Shown here: piece after piece, positions 51,526-60,358 of the stretch | Layout: each line of letters begins with the position of its first letter | How positions within the stretch are numbered: position 1 is the stretch's first letter | Source: VXPQ01 sp965232485 | GTDB lineage: Bacteria; Bacteroidota; Rhodothermia; Rhodothermales; VXPQ01 | Direction: 5' to 3' | NCBI GenBank assembly: GCA_965232485.1 | Contig: OZ246975.1 | Location: forward strand, 310,001-374,000 | DNA: 64,000 nt | Notes under the pieces: generated by a model | Told to the model about the DNA's origin: nothing | The model's input: only the letters and a program-made list of their open reading frames with translations | The model's database searches: none | Translations under genes and position numbers: made by a program

Positions 51526-51738
51526 GATTCTTTCTTCGGTTATTTTCAATTCCAATGGCGAATTTGCACCAGCACCCGAGTGCCTCAACGCCCAGGCCTT
51601 GCGCACAAGTCTACTGCTTCCCTGCGGCCATTGTAACCTGCCTGCCCCCCGAAGTTTCCTGCTTTCCACGGGTTTCCTTATCTTTCCCCCCGCCACATCA
51701 TTCCCGACCCTGCACCCTGAAACCGCCTCCAACCCGCC

Positions 51739-52593
51739 ATGCACCGCATTGGATTCAATCTGCTTCCCTGGTCCGCCACCGTATCCGAGGCGCTTTACCC
51801 GCACATCGAACGGATCCGGGACATTGGATACGACGGCATAGAGTATTCGATGGGGGCGCAGGACGCTGCCGCATACCGCAGCCTGGGCGCGTTTCTGGCC
51901 GACCTGGGTATGGCGTGCACCTCGTGCCTTGCCCTGGAGCCGGAGTGCAATCCGGCCAGTTCCGACGCCGCCGTTCGCCAAAAAGGGCTGGAAAAAATCC
52001 AGTGGGCCGTCGACCGGGCCGTAGATACCGGCGCAGAGGTGATTTGCGGTCCGTTTCATTCTGCCTTTGCCTGGTTTACCAAAGCGGCTCCCACGCCGGA
52101 CGAGGCCAAATGGAGCGCCGAAGCGCTGCGGAAAGCAGGCGAATACGCCGAGCAGGCGGGCGTCATGCTGGCGCTGGAGGCGCTGAACCGCTTCGAATGT
52201 TACTTGTGCAACACGATGCAGCAACTGGTTGAACTCACCGAAATGGTGGACCATCCGTTCGTGCAGGTCATGTTCGACACGCACCATTCGAACATCGAAG
52301 AAAAATCCTTCGCCGGAGCGATCCGGGCGGCGGCGCCCCATCTGGTCCATGTGCACATCAGCGAGAACGACCGGGGCACGCCGGGCGACGGGATCGTAGC
52401 CTGGAAGGAAGTCTTCGAAACATTGGCGGAAGTGGGCTACGAGGGGTGGCTCACCATCGAGTCGTTCACCCGGGCCGATCCGGATTTCGCGAATGCGATC
52501 CATGTGTGGCGAAGTTTTTCCGAGCCCTGGGACATTGCGGAGCAGGGGTACGCCTTTATCCGAAAGCAACTCCGCGAAACGGCGGGCGATTAA
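51739..52593 (+). CDS. Sugar epimerase of the D-tagatose/D-psicose 3-epimerase type
   Basis: A 284-aa TIM-barrel protein. The metal and substrate motifs of ketose 3-epimerases are visible: glutamate in GVMLALEALNRFECYL, aspartate in VMFDTHHSNIEE, histidine in HVHISENDRGTPGDG and glutamate in GWLTIESFTR. It probably epimerises a ketose at C3. It resumes the carbohydrate cluster right of the accessory island and is followed 63 bases later by a second isomerase. Confidence 0.85.
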   Translation: MHRIGFNLLPWSATVSEALYPHIERIRDIGYDGIEYSMGAQDAAAYRSLGAFLADLGMACTSCLALEPECNPASSDAAVRQKGLEKIQWAVDRAVDTGAEVICGPFHSAFAWFTKAAPTPDEAKWSAEALRKAGEYAEQAGVMLALEALNRFECYLCNTMQQLVELTEMVDHPFVQVMFDTHHSNIEEKSFAGAIRAAAPHLVHVHISENDRGTPGDGIVAWKEVFETLAEVGYEGWLTIESFTRADPDFANAIHVWRSFSEPWDIAEQGYAFIRKQLRETAGD

Positions 52594-52656
52594 CCCCTTT
52601 GCGCGCTTTCTGCCCATTTCGGGCGTAATCTTACACTTTTTCTTACAACTTTGCCT

Positions 52657-53496
52657 ATGCCTGGCACATTCATTCCTCGCTTTCGTTTCGGCGCCGAGGT
52701 GTACACCTGGTTCATGAAGGAGAACGGCAAGGCCTGGGCGAACCGCCTCGATCATATGATCCGCGTGTCCGCAGAGGCGGGCTTTACGGGTATCGAACCG
52801 GTGCATTCCTGGATGGGCGACTTGTCCGATCCGGCGCGGCTCGAAGCCGAACTGCGCAAGGCGGGTATCGAGCTGGCCGCCGTGGCGCTCGCGCTGGAAT
52901 GGAACGGCCCCGAAGAAACGGAAGAGGAACGTCGGCAGGCCGACGAAACGATCCGGCTGCTGCAACGCTTCCCCGGGGCGTTGCTGTGCACGGTCCAACT
53001 TCCTACTGGCCGCCATGACCTTGAAGTCCGGCGGCAGCATCTCGTATCCAACGTCAACGCGGCGTCGCGCCGCGCCGCCGATGCGGGGGTCGTCGCCACG
53101 TTCCATCCCAATTCTCCGCATACGTCCATTAACCGTACGGAAGAGGATTACCGGATTATTCTGGAAGGCCTAAATGCGTCCGTCACCGGGTGGACGCCCG
53201 ACGTCGGGCACATCGCCAACGGGGGCATGGATCCGCTCGCCAAGATGCAGGAGTATGCGAGCCTCATCAACCACGTTCATTACAAGGACTGGGACGGCAA
53301 CCCGGAATTCGTCATCATGGGAGCCGGAAAGATCGACTTTGCGGGCATTACGAACTGGCTTGTCCGGGAGGGGTACGAAGGGTGGATTATATGCGAGGAC
53401 GAAGGTCCCGAGGCGGTCGAGGACCCCGATGGCGTGACCCGCCATGACGGACGCTGGATCCGGGACACGCTGCTGCCCGCACTCTCCGATTCGTAA
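52657..53496 (+). CDS. TIM-barrel sugar phosphate isomerase/epimerase-like protein
   Basis: A 279-aa protein of the AP-endonuclease-2/IolE-like superfamily. Stretches include FGAEVYTWFMKENGKAW, EAGFTGIEPVHSWMG, AGVVATFHPNSPHTSIN, WTPDVGHIANGGMDPLAKM, HVHYKDWDG and GWIICEDEGPEA, with the expected acidic and histidine metal ligands. The ATG at 52657 is preferred to the TTG at 52651. The substrate is not determined; IolE-type dehydratase or hydroxypyruvate-isomerase-like roles are alternatives. Confidence 0.8.
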   Translation: MPGTFIPRFRFGAEVYTWFMKENGKAWANRLDHMIRVSAEAGFTGIEPVHSWMGDLSDPARLEAELRKAGIELAAVALALEWNGPEETEEERRQADETIRLLQRFPGALLCTVQLPTGRHDLEVRRQHLVSNVNAASRRAADAGVVATFHPNSPHTSINRTEEDYRIILEGLNASVTGWTPDVGHIANGGMDPLAKMQEYASLINHVHYKDWDGNPEFVIMGAGKIDFAGITNWLVREGYEGWIICEDEGPEAVEDPDGVTRHDGRWIRDTLLPALSDS

Positions 53497-53532
53497 CCGA
53501 TTCTGAAATTCGTCATAAGCGCAAGACCAGCC

Positions 53533-54336
53533 ATGCCTATCGTCCAGACCAACGGGATCGACATGTATTACGCGGAAGCCGGCGACGGCCCGCCGCTTCT
53601 CATGATCATGGGCATTACCGCCCCAGGCTCCGTATGGGAGGTCCACAAGGAGGCCTGGAAGGCGCATTTCCGGTGCGTCATGCCGGACAATCGCGGCGTA
53701 GGGCGTTCCTCGAAACCCGGCGGAAGCTACACGAGCGCACAGATGGCGGACGACATGGCGGGCTTGCTCGACGCGCTGGAACTCGACCGCGCGCATGTCG
53801 TCGGCGTGTCCATGGGCAGCATCATTGCGCAGCAGTTGGCTATCCGTAATCCCGACCGGGTGCGTTCGCTCGTGCTTATGTGCCCCTGGGCGCGATGCGA
53901 CCGCTACGCCGCCAGTATTTTCCGGCACATGATGACCATCAAGGCGCGCCTTCGGCCCGAGGAATTCACGGAATACATCCAGCTCCTCATTTTTTCGAAA
54001 GGCACCTGGGACGATATAGAAGGGTACGCCGAACTGATCGATGAGCGTACGCATGCTTCCTCGGGAGAGGACCCGCAACCTTTGCACGGGCTGGAGGGGC
54101 AGGGGCATGCCTGCATCGAACATAATGTGCTTGACGCGCTGCCGCAGATTACGGCGCCGACCCTCGTAGTGGGCGGAGAACAGGACATTTTCGTGCCGCC
54201 CTGGATGGTGGAAGAAGTGGCTGCGGGGATTCCGAACGCGGAGTTGCATATGTATCCGGGGGCGGGCCATGCGTTTCACTGGGAGCGCATCGAGGATTTC
54301 AATCCGCGCGTGGCCGACTGGCTTCTGGCGCACTAA
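53533..54336 (+). CDS. Alpha/beta-fold hydrolase
   Basis: A 267-aa cytosolic hydrolase with the catalytic Ser in HVVGVSMGSIIAQQ, the acid in LVVGGEQDIFVPP and the His in YPGAGHAFHWER. The oxyanion region is LLMIMGITAPGSVW and the N-terminus is IDMYYAEAGDGPPLL. Lactonase or esterase activity would suit the sugar cluster but cannot be told from sequence. It lies between the isomerases and araB on the same strand. Confidence 0.88.
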   Translation: MPIVQTNGIDMYYAEAGDGPPLLMIMGITAPGSVWEVHKEAWKAHFRCVMPDNRGVGRSSKPGGSYTSAQMADDMAGLLDALELDRAHVVGVSMGSIIAQQLAIRNPDRVRSLVLMCPWARCDRYAASIFRHMMTIKARLRPEEFTEYIQLLIFSKGTWDDIEGYAELIDERTHASSGEDPQPLHGLEGQGHACIEHNVLDALPQITAPTLVVGGEQDIFVPPWMVEEVAAGIPNAELHMYPGAGHAFHWERIEDFNPRVADWLLAH

Positions 54337-54361
54337 CGAAGGAGTCACGCACAAAAGCCGC

Positions 54362-56074
54362 ATGGCTTCCGCATACGCCATAGGACTGGATTTCGGCACC
54401 AATTCGGTGCGCGCGCTGGTCGTGGATGTCGCCACGGGGCGAGAGGCAGGCACGGGCGTTTTCGATTATCCTTCCGGCGAAGATGGCGTATTGCTGGACC
54501 GGGATCGGCCCGACCTCGCCCGCCAGCGCCCCGGAGATTACGTACTGGGCGTGGAGCGGAGTATCGCCGCCGCGATGGAGGAAGCCGCGCAAGAAGAGGA
54601 TGGATTCGATGCCTGCCGCGTAATAGGGATCGGCGTCGATACCACCGGCTCTACTCCGATTCCCGTGGACAAGGAGGGCGTTCCGCTGGGTCTCTCCGAC
54701 CGGTTTCGGGATCGTCCGGAGGCGCAGGCCTGGCTCTGGAAGGATCATACTGCGCACGCGGAAGCCCGGGAAATCACGGACCGCGCCCGCGCGATGCGTC
54801 CGGAATATCTTGCAAAATGCGGGGGCGTATACAGTTCGGAGTGGTTCTGGTCGAAGATATGGCATTGCCTGCGGTCTGCCCCCGAGGTATTCGAAGCAGC
54901 ATATACCTGGGTGGAGCATGCGGACTGGATTCCAGCGATGCTTTCCGGGACGGAGCGACCCGACCGGCTAAAGCGGTCGATCTGCGCGGCGGGGCACAAG
55001 GCCATGTTTCATACGGATTGGGGGGGCTATCCCGACGAGGAATTTCTGGGTTCGCTGGACGAGGCGTTGTTGCGCGTGCGCAGGACGCTCCCCGACGAAG
55101 CGTTCAATGTGTCGCAGGCGGCGGGCGCATTGACCTCCGAATGGGCCGGACGGCTGGGGTTGCCCGCCGGCGTTCCCGTAGCCGTGGGCGCTTTCGATGC
55201 GCATCTGGGCGCGGTAGGATCGGGGATTGCCCCCGGCACGCTGGTCAAGATCATCGGTACCTCCACGTGCGATCTGATGGCGGCGCCGCTGGAAGAGAAT
55301 CCCGGGGACATTCCCGGGTTATGCGGAATCGTACCGGAATCCGTGCTTCCAGGGCACTACGGGATGGAGGCCGGGCAGTCTGCCGTGGGAGACATTTTCA
55401 ACTGGTTCGTGCGTCAGGTGCGTCCGGACGGCAAGGGACATGAAGCGCTCACGGAGGAGGCCGCCCGGCTGCGCCCCGGAGAAAGCGGACTCCTCGCGCT
55501 GGACTGGTTTAACGGCAACCGCACGATTCTTGCGGATCCCCGCCTGACCGGGTTGATCGTGGGTTTGACGCTGCACAGTACCCCGGGGGAAATCTATCGA
55601 GCCCTCATCGAGGCGACGGCTTTCGGCGCGCGCCGCATCATGGAGCGCTTCGAGGAGTACGGGGCGCCTGTTGAGCGCATTGTCAACTGCGGCGGCATAT
55701 CGGACAAAAACGAATTGGTCATGCAAATCTATGCGGATGTGATGGGGCGCCCGATCATGATTTCGCGGAGCGCCCGAACTTGTGCGCTGGGCGCCGCTGT
55801 GAGCGCGTCTGTGGCGGCGGGCGTCTCTGCGGGCGGACATGCCGATTTTCCGGCGGCCATGCGGGCCATGACGGGCGTGCGCTCGCGGGCGTTTGAGCCG
55901 GACCCGGAACGTCGCGCCGTCTACGACAGGCTGTACGCCTTGTATCGTCGGCTGCACGACGCGTTCGGCGCGGAGCGGACGCCTAAAGACGCGGTTTCGG
56001 ACGGGCCGCAAGGGCCTTGCCTGTTTGACGTAATGAAAGCGCTGCTTGCCTTGCGCGACGAGGTGCGGACATGA
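54362..56074 (+). CDS. araB: Ribulokinase
   Basis: FGGY-family kinase that phosphorylates L-ribulose (and related pentuloses). The 570-aa protein starts MASAYAIGLDFGTNSVRAL (phosphate-1 DFGTxSxR). Other motifs: GIGVDTTGSTPIPVD, PVAVGAFDAHLGAVGSGI, LVKIIGTSTCDLM, ALDWFNGNR and VNCGGISDKNELVMQIYADV. The DTTGST and DWFNGNR stretches and length favour AraB over xylulo- or glycerol kinases. Upstream AAGGAG at 54341-54346. It overlaps araD by 4 bases. Confidence 0.9.
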   Translation: MASAYAIGLDFGTNSVRALVVDVATGREAGTGVFDYPSGEDGVLLDRDRPDLARQRPGDYVLGVERSIAAAMEEAAQEEDGFDACRVIGIGVDTTGSTPIPVDKEGVPLGLSDRFRDRPEAQAWLWKDHTAHAEAREITDRARAMRPEYLAKCGGVYSSEWFWSKIWHCLRSAPEVFEAAYTWVEHADWIPAMLSGTERPDRLKRSICAAGHKAMFHTDWGGYPDEEFLGSLDEALLRVRRTLPDEAFNVSQAAGALTSEWAGRLGLPAGVPVAVGAFDAHLGAVGSGIAPGTLVKIIGTSTCDLMAAPLEENPGDIPGLCGIVPESVLPGHYGMEAGQSAVGDIFNWFVRQVRPDGKGHEALTEEAARLRPGESGLLALDWFNGNRTILADPRLTGLIVGLTLHSTPGEIYRALIEATAFGARRIMERFEEYGAPVERIVNCGGISDKNELVMQIYADVMGRPIMISRSARTCALGAAVSASVAAGVSAGGHADFPAAMRAMTGVRSRAFEPDPERRAVYDRLYALYRRLHDAFGAERTPKDAVSDGPQGPCLFDVMKALLALRDEVRT

Positions 56075-56808
56075 GCGGAATGTACGCCGATCTGAAAGAA
56101 GAAGCGTGGCGGGCCAATCTCGATATCAAGGGGTTGGCGGAAAGGACCTGGGGCAACGCCAGCGTGGCGGACGTCCGGGCCGGGGTTATGGCGATCAAGC
56201 CGAGCGGGGTTCCTTACGACCGGCTTGCCGCGGACGATATGGTCGTCCTGTCGCTGGAAACGGGCCAGGCGGTCGAAGGCGCGCTGCGCCCCTCTTCGGA
56301 TACGCCCACGCACCTAACGTTGTACCGGGCCTGGCCGAATCTCGGCGCGATCGCGCATACGCATTCCCCCTGCGCCGTGGCCTGGGCGCAAGCGGAGCAG
56401 TCCATTCCATGTTTCGGGACGACCCATGCCGACCATTTCCGGGGAAGCATTCCCGTCACGCGGCGGATGCGCAAGGACGAGATCGCGGAAGACTACGAAC
56501 GCAACACGGGTTTCGTCATCGTCGAGCGTTTTGAAGAGGGAGGCGTCGATCCGCTGGAGATTCCCGCCGTGCTGGTGGCTTGCCATGGGCCGTTTGTCTG
56601 GGGGGGGAATGCTGCGGAGGCGGCGGGAAACGCTATTGCGCTCGAAACCGTGGCCTGCATGGCGTGGCGGACACGGCTTCTTCGACCGGAAGCCGCCGCG
56701 ATAGGCGACGCGCTTCGGGACAAGCATTTTTTGCGCAAGCATGGCTCTGACGCGTACTATGGACAGGCGCAAAAGGATGAACCGAACGCCGACGCCGGCG
56801 TATTATGA
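56071..56808 (+). CDS. araD: L-ribulose-5-phosphate 4-epimerase (class II aldolase fold)
   Basis: Converts L-ribulose-5-phosphate to D-xylulose-5-phosphate, feeding the pentose phosphate pathway. The 245-aa protein has the family opening LAERTWGNASVADV, AIKPSGVPYD, the zinc histidines His96 and His98 in AIAHTHSPCAVAW, GTTHADHFRGSIPVTRRM and ACHGPFVWGGNAAEAAGNAIALE. It is translationally coupled to araB (ATGA overlap). L-arabinose isomerase (araA) is not in the window. Confidence 0.92.
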   Translation: MSGMYADLKEEAWRANLDIKGLAERTWGNASVADVRAGVMAIKPSGVPYDRLAADDMVVLSLETGQAVEGALRPSSDTPTHLTLYRAWPNLGAIAHTHSPCAVAWAQAEQSIPCFGTTHADHFRGSIPVTRRMRKDEIAEDYERNTGFVIVERFEEGGVDPLEIPAVLVACHGPFVWGGNAAEAAGNAIALETVACMAWRTRLLRPEAAAIGDALRDKHFLRKHGSDAYYGQAQKDEPNADAGVL

Positions 56809-56868
56809 AAAGCAAGCGGCGGCGCTTGCCTGCATTGTGGTCATTGTCCTGGATCGAAAGGTGAATTT

Positions 56869-57309
56869 ATGGCTTGGTGGGGCTGGCTGGTCATTGGATT
56901 TGGTCTGATGACCGTAGAATTATTGGGCCTTGAGGCTGCGTTTTATCTGGTTATTATTGGCATTGCGGCCGTAGTAACGGGATTGCTTGGGCTGGTCGGG
57001 CTGGCTTTGCCCGTATGGGGGCAATGGGTGCTTTTCGCCGGGCTGGCTCTTGCTTCCATGCTGCTTTTCCGACAAAACCTGTATGCCCGCTTGCGCGGCG
57101 CGCCGCCCGAATCCGGCAATCCCCTGGTCGGCGAGATGGTTCGTCTCGCCGAAGACGCCGCTCCGGGCGCGCGTTGCCGGGTGGAATTGCGGGGATCGAC
57201 CTGGAGCGGCAGAAACGTCGGCGCCGAACCTGTTTCAGCCGGCGGACAAGCCGAGGTGATCGCTGTGGACGGCACCGTGCTGGAAATCGAATCTCGCGCG
57301 AATGCGTAA
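56869..57309 (+). CDS. NfeD-family membrane protein
   Basis: A 146-aa protein with three N-terminal hydrophobic segments (WGWLVIGFGLMTVELLG, AAFYLVIIGIAAVVTGLLGLVG, WVLFAGLALASMLLF) and a C-terminal OB-fold domain (LVGEMVRLAEDAAPGARCRVEL, VSAGGQAEVIAVDGTVLEI). NfeD proteins pair with SPFH/stomatin proteins, and the next gene, 34 bases on, is one. They probably assemble a membrane microdomain. Confidence 0.9.
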   Translation: MAWWGWLVIGFGLMTVELLGLEAAFYLVIIGIAAVVTGLLGLVGLALPVWGQWVLFAGLALASMLLFRQNLYARLRGAPPESGNPLVGEMVRLAEDAAPGARCRVELRGSTWSGRNVGAEPVSAGGQAEVIAVDGTVLEIESRANA

Positions 57310-57343
57310 TGACGCCGCGCCTCCTTAAACAGGCAAAAAGATT

Positions 57344-58282
57344 ATGCTGGACATTGGTTTGATCGTGGGCGGGATTATCGCCCTGGCGGCCATCGTGGTT
57401 GTTATTAAAACGGCGGTGATCGTACCGCAGCAAAAGGCCTATGTGGTCGAGAATCTGGGGCGTTATTCCCGCACGCTGAGCCCCGGCTTCAATATCCTGG
57501 TCCCCTTCGTCGAACGGGTAGCGTACAGGCATAGCCTGAAGGAGCACGCTATGGAGATCTCCGAACAGGTCTGCATTACCAGGGACAATGTGCAGGTGGG
57601 CATAGACGGCGTGTTGTACATGCAGGTCATGAACGCCGAGCGCGCCTCCTATGGAATCGGGAATTACGTGTTCGCTATTTCCCAACTGGCCCAGACCACA
57701 TTGCGCAGCGAGATCGGAAAAATCGAACTCGACAAGACCTTCGAAGAACGCGCCGCCATCAATATGAATGTCGTCCAGGAGCTTGACCTTGCTTCCGAAC
57801 CCTGGGGCGTGAAGGTGCTTCGCTACGAGATCAAGAATATAAATCCGCCCGAAGATGTGCTTTCCGCCATGGAGAAGCAAATGCGCGCCGAGCGGGAAAA
57901 GAGGGCGGTCGTTCTTCAGTCTGAAGGCGCCCGGGACGCCGAGGTCAACAAGGCGGAAGGCGAAAAAAGGCGAGTCATTCTTGAATCCGAAGCCGCTATG
58001 CAGCAGCAAATCAATCAGGCGAGAGGCGAGGCAGAGGCTATCCTGAGCGTTGCGGAGGCTACTGCCGAGGGCTTGAAGAAGGTTGCCGAAGCGCTGCTTG
58101 CCGAGGGAGGCGACAAGGCGCTGCAACTTCGCATTGCCGAAAATTATCTGGAGCGTTTCGGCGCGTTGGCCAAGGCGGGCAATACGTTGATTCTTCCCGC
58201 GAATATGGCGGATATGGCGTCCATGATCAGCGCCGCCACAAAGATTTTTCACGAAGCGAACGGGAAGGCGCAGGATCGCTGA
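57344..58282 (+). CDS. SPFH/stomatin-like protein (QmcA type)
   Basis: A 312-aa protein with an N-terminal membrane anchor (IGLIVGGIIALAAIVVVI) and an SPFH/band-7 domain (VIVPQQKAYVVENLGRYSRTLSPGFNILVPFVERVAYRHSLKE-type, shown by LGRYSRTLSPGFNILVPF). It has VRYEIKNINPP-like LRYEIKNINPPEDVLSAMEKQMRAE, and a long coiled coil in which Ala/Glu-rich EAEAILSVAEATAEGLKKVAE repeats. It forms oligomeric membrane scaffolds with NfeD. It directly follows the NfeD gene. Confidence 0.92.
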   Translation: MLDIGLIVGGIIALAAIVVVIKTAVIVPQQKAYVVENLGRYSRTLSPGFNILVPFVERVAYRHSLKEHAMEISEQVCITRDNVQVGIDGVLYMQVMNAERASYGIGNYVFAISQLAQTTLRSEIGKIELDKTFEERAAINMNVVQELDLASEPWGVKVLRYEIKNINPPEDVLSAMEKQMRAEREKRAVVLQSEGARDAEVNKAEGEKRRVILESEAAMQQQINQARGEAEAILSVAEATAEGLKKVAEALLAEGGDKALQLRIAENYLERFGALAKAGNTLILPANMADMASMISAATKIFHEANGKAQDR

Positions 58283-58352
58283 GGCGGAAGACGCGCCGAA
58301 CAGGGCGTTGACGCTGTGTTTTGGCGAGGTTGCGTCGTACAATCCATTTGCC

Positions 58353-59741
58353 ATGTGCGACGATCCCTTTGCCGCCTTGTCCCCGAACGCTGCCCCGCTT
58401 TCCCTGCCGGCGCAGGGATCGGTCATGCGGGCTTCCTTTGCTCGCCGCGCCGAGGACTCCTTGCGAATTTTCGAGGCAGGCGTGGCTGCCGTGCAGGCGG
58501 ACGCCCTGCTGGACCGGACCGATTGGGAAGCCGAACTGTCCCGCCCGCTTGCGGAGTATGACAAGGTCGTGGCGGCGGGCATGGGAAAAGCGTCCCTGGC
58601 GATGCTCGCCGCGCTGAGCAAGCGGCTCGGGCAGCGGATGCATGCGGGCTGGGCGTCGGTTCCTTATGGGTACGGAAAACGAGCAGGGGCCGTTGCATCT
58701 GGCGTCCCGCCGACGCTTCCCGAACATTGTCATGTGATCGAGGCGGGCCATCCGTTGCCGGACAAGCGTAGCGAACAGGCGGCGCAGTCCATGCTGGAGG
58801 CGGCGTCCGGGCTGGGCGCCAACGATCTGTTGATTGTCCCTGCTTCAGGGGGCGGCTCCTCGTTATGCGCCCTTTTTCCGCCGGGCATTTCAATGGAAGA
58901 CGCCCGCGAGGCGTTTCGCCGGTTGCTCGTCGCCGGGGCCGACATTCACGCCATAAACAAGGTGCGGCGACGCATTTCCCGGACCGGCGGAGGGGGGTTG
59001 GCTCGCGCGGCGGCGCCTGCCGAGGCGCTGACGCTGTGTCTTTCCGATGTGCCGGGCGACGATGCGGAGCATATGTACGTGATTGGCGGCGGCCCGACCC
59101 TGCCGGATCCGTATGCGGCGGAAGAAGCGCTGGATGTGCTGAAGCGGTACGGCGCACAGGTTCCGGCAAGCATCTGGAGATATGTAGAGGCCCTCGCCGG
59201 GCATCCAGAGCGGCCTGTGAGGGAATCTGGACGGGTGCGCGCCGTATTGCTTGGCAGCGTTCGGACGGCGCTGGAGGCGGCCGCCGGGGAAGCAAGGCGG
59301 TTAGGGTACCGCGCCCGGGTTGTTTCCGACGCGCTGTCCGGAGAGGCGCGGGACGTTGGAGCGACCATGGTTCGCCATGCCCTGGATCAGGAATCCGGGC
59401 GGTGCCTGTTGTGGGGCGGCGAGACGTCCGTAACGGTTCGGGGCGAGGGCCTGGGCGGGCGGAATCAGGAACTGGCGCTGGCCGCCGCCCTTCGTATGGC
59501 GGGGGCGTCGAAAGATATAAGCTTGATGAGCGCGGGTACGGATGGGCGGGATGGCCCCACGGACGCCGCCGGTGCGTTGGCTACCCCCGATACGGCGACC
59601 GAAGCGAAGCGGCAGGGCCTGGACCCGGCGGCGTTTCTTGCGCAGAACGATTCGTACGGATTCTGGAAAAGAACGCCGGGATTTCTGCGGACCGGTCCGA
59701 CGCATACGAATGTGATGGACCTTCAGATTGCGCTTACATGA
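58353..59741 (+). CDS. Glycerate 2-kinase / hydroxypyruvate reductase-like (MOFRL family)
   Basis: A 462-aa protein of the DUF4147/MOFRL glycerate-kinase family. The N-terminal domain shows VVAAGMGKASLAMLAAL, HVIEAGHPLPDKRSEQAAQSML, LLIVPASGGGSSLCALFPPGI and INKVRRRISRTGGGGLARAA. The C-terminal MOFRL part shows LLWGGETSVTVRGEGLGGRNQELALAAAL, GTDGRDGPTDAAGALA and LRTGPTHTNVMDLQIAL. It phosphorylates D-glycerate at the end of serine, glyoxylate or sugar-acid breakdown. The GTG or ATG at 58308 is less likely than ATG 58353. Confidence 0.88.
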   Translation: MCDDPFAALSPNAAPLSLPAQGSVMRASFARRAEDSLRIFEAGVAAVQADALLDRTDWEAELSRPLAEYDKVVAAGMGKASLAMLAALSKRLGQRMHAGWASVPYGYGKRAGAVASGVPPTLPEHCHVIEAGHPLPDKRSEQAAQSMLEAASGLGANDLLIVPASGGGSSLCALFPPGISMEDAREAFRRLLVAGADIHAINKVRRRISRTGGGGLARAAAPAEALTLCLSDVPGDDAEHMYVIGGGPTLPDPYAAEEALDVLKRYGAQVPASIWRYVEALAGHPERPVRESGRVRAVLLGSVRTALEAAAGEARRLGYRARVVSDALSGEARDVGATMVRHALDQESGRCLLWGGETSVTVRGEGLGGRNQELALAAALRMAGASKDISLMSAGTDGRDGPTDAAGALATPDTATEAKRQGLDPAAFLAQNDSYGFWKRTPGFLRTGPTHTNVMDLQIALT

Positions 59742-59766
59742 CCTGAAGAGGAGGGGAGCAGCTCAG

Positions 59767-59801
59767 GATACTTTCGTCAAAGCCGCTTGGCTCAGTGCAT
59801 C
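59767..59801 (+). repeat. Dispersed hairpin element, copy 7 (diverged)
   Basis: GGATACTTTCGTCAAAGCC followed by GCTTGGCTCAGTGCATCG, in the same plan as the other copies but with four or more changes in the arms. It lies 25 bases after the glycerate-kinase stop and before tRNA-Asp. Confidence 0.4.
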
Positions 59802-59885
59802 GCGTTCAATGACGGGCGGCGTACAAAGAAGCGCCGGGAAGCGCTGGAGGTGCGCAAGGCCGTATGCGCGCGCCGCTGCGTAAGG

Positions 59886-59960
59886 CGGTCCGGACGGGAC
59901 TCGAACCCGCGACCTCCTGCGTGACAGGCAGGCGTTCTAACCAAACTGAACTACCGGACC
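59886..59960 (-). tRNA. tRNA-Asp (GTC)
   Basis: On the minus strand the acceptor GGTCCGG (from 59960) pairs with CCGGACC, with G at the discriminator position. The anticodon arm is CCTGC-CTGTCAC-GCAGG (anticodon GTC) and the T arm is GCGGG-TTCGAGT-CCCGT. The length is 75 bases; CCA is not encoded. Confidence 0.96.
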
Positions 59961-60358
59961 AGCGAATGATGGGGCTGTACCCGGAAAACGCGCTGCGGTT
60001 CCGCCTTGGCGGTAATTGCACGGGGAAAATTGCGAGGAATTTGTAACAGGGCGGGTGGGGACAGTCATTTGTCCTGTTCGGGAGCCGAAGCAAACGACGG
60101 GGGGGACGACGGCCTGGTCGTTTTCTCTGCGGCGATCAATGACCGAACCGGACGCCGCTCCCGGATGAGGGGCGGCGCCGGCCCAGCCTTGACGAAGACA
60201 TCATGACCGATGCACCCCTATAGACACATAAGATGGCCGAATATAACCCGTTCGCGAAATTTTTTATGGGGTTGCCGTTGCGGGCCCCTTCGATCAAAGT
60301 GTTTGCGCGGGCGAAGCGTCGATCATTGGTTCCTCGCTATTCCTGCGCGACGCGTCCA

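Larger units (their letters stand above)
44560..51640. other. Accessory defence island interrupting the carbohydrate cluster
   Basis: Between two TIM-barrel isomerase genes lies a block with a HicA-like gene pair, Uma2 remnants, a broken Fic gene and mcrBC. Parts of it, especially mcrB around 50300-51500, are visibly AT-rich against the GC-rich surroundings. No integrase, transposase or clear terminal repeat was seen, so the boundaries are approximate and set by gene content. Confidence 0.6.

Noticed and set aside
44560..51640. Prophage or integrative element with integrase
   Set aside because: No integrase, transposase, phage structural or conjugation gene is visible, so only 'accessory island' is claimed.
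51526..53121. A 1193-codon minus-strand frame that joins mcrB to a long upstream extension
   Set aside because: The part upstream of 51525 is antisense to two well-supported sugar-isomerase genes, has no McrB-like content, and differs in GC and codon use.
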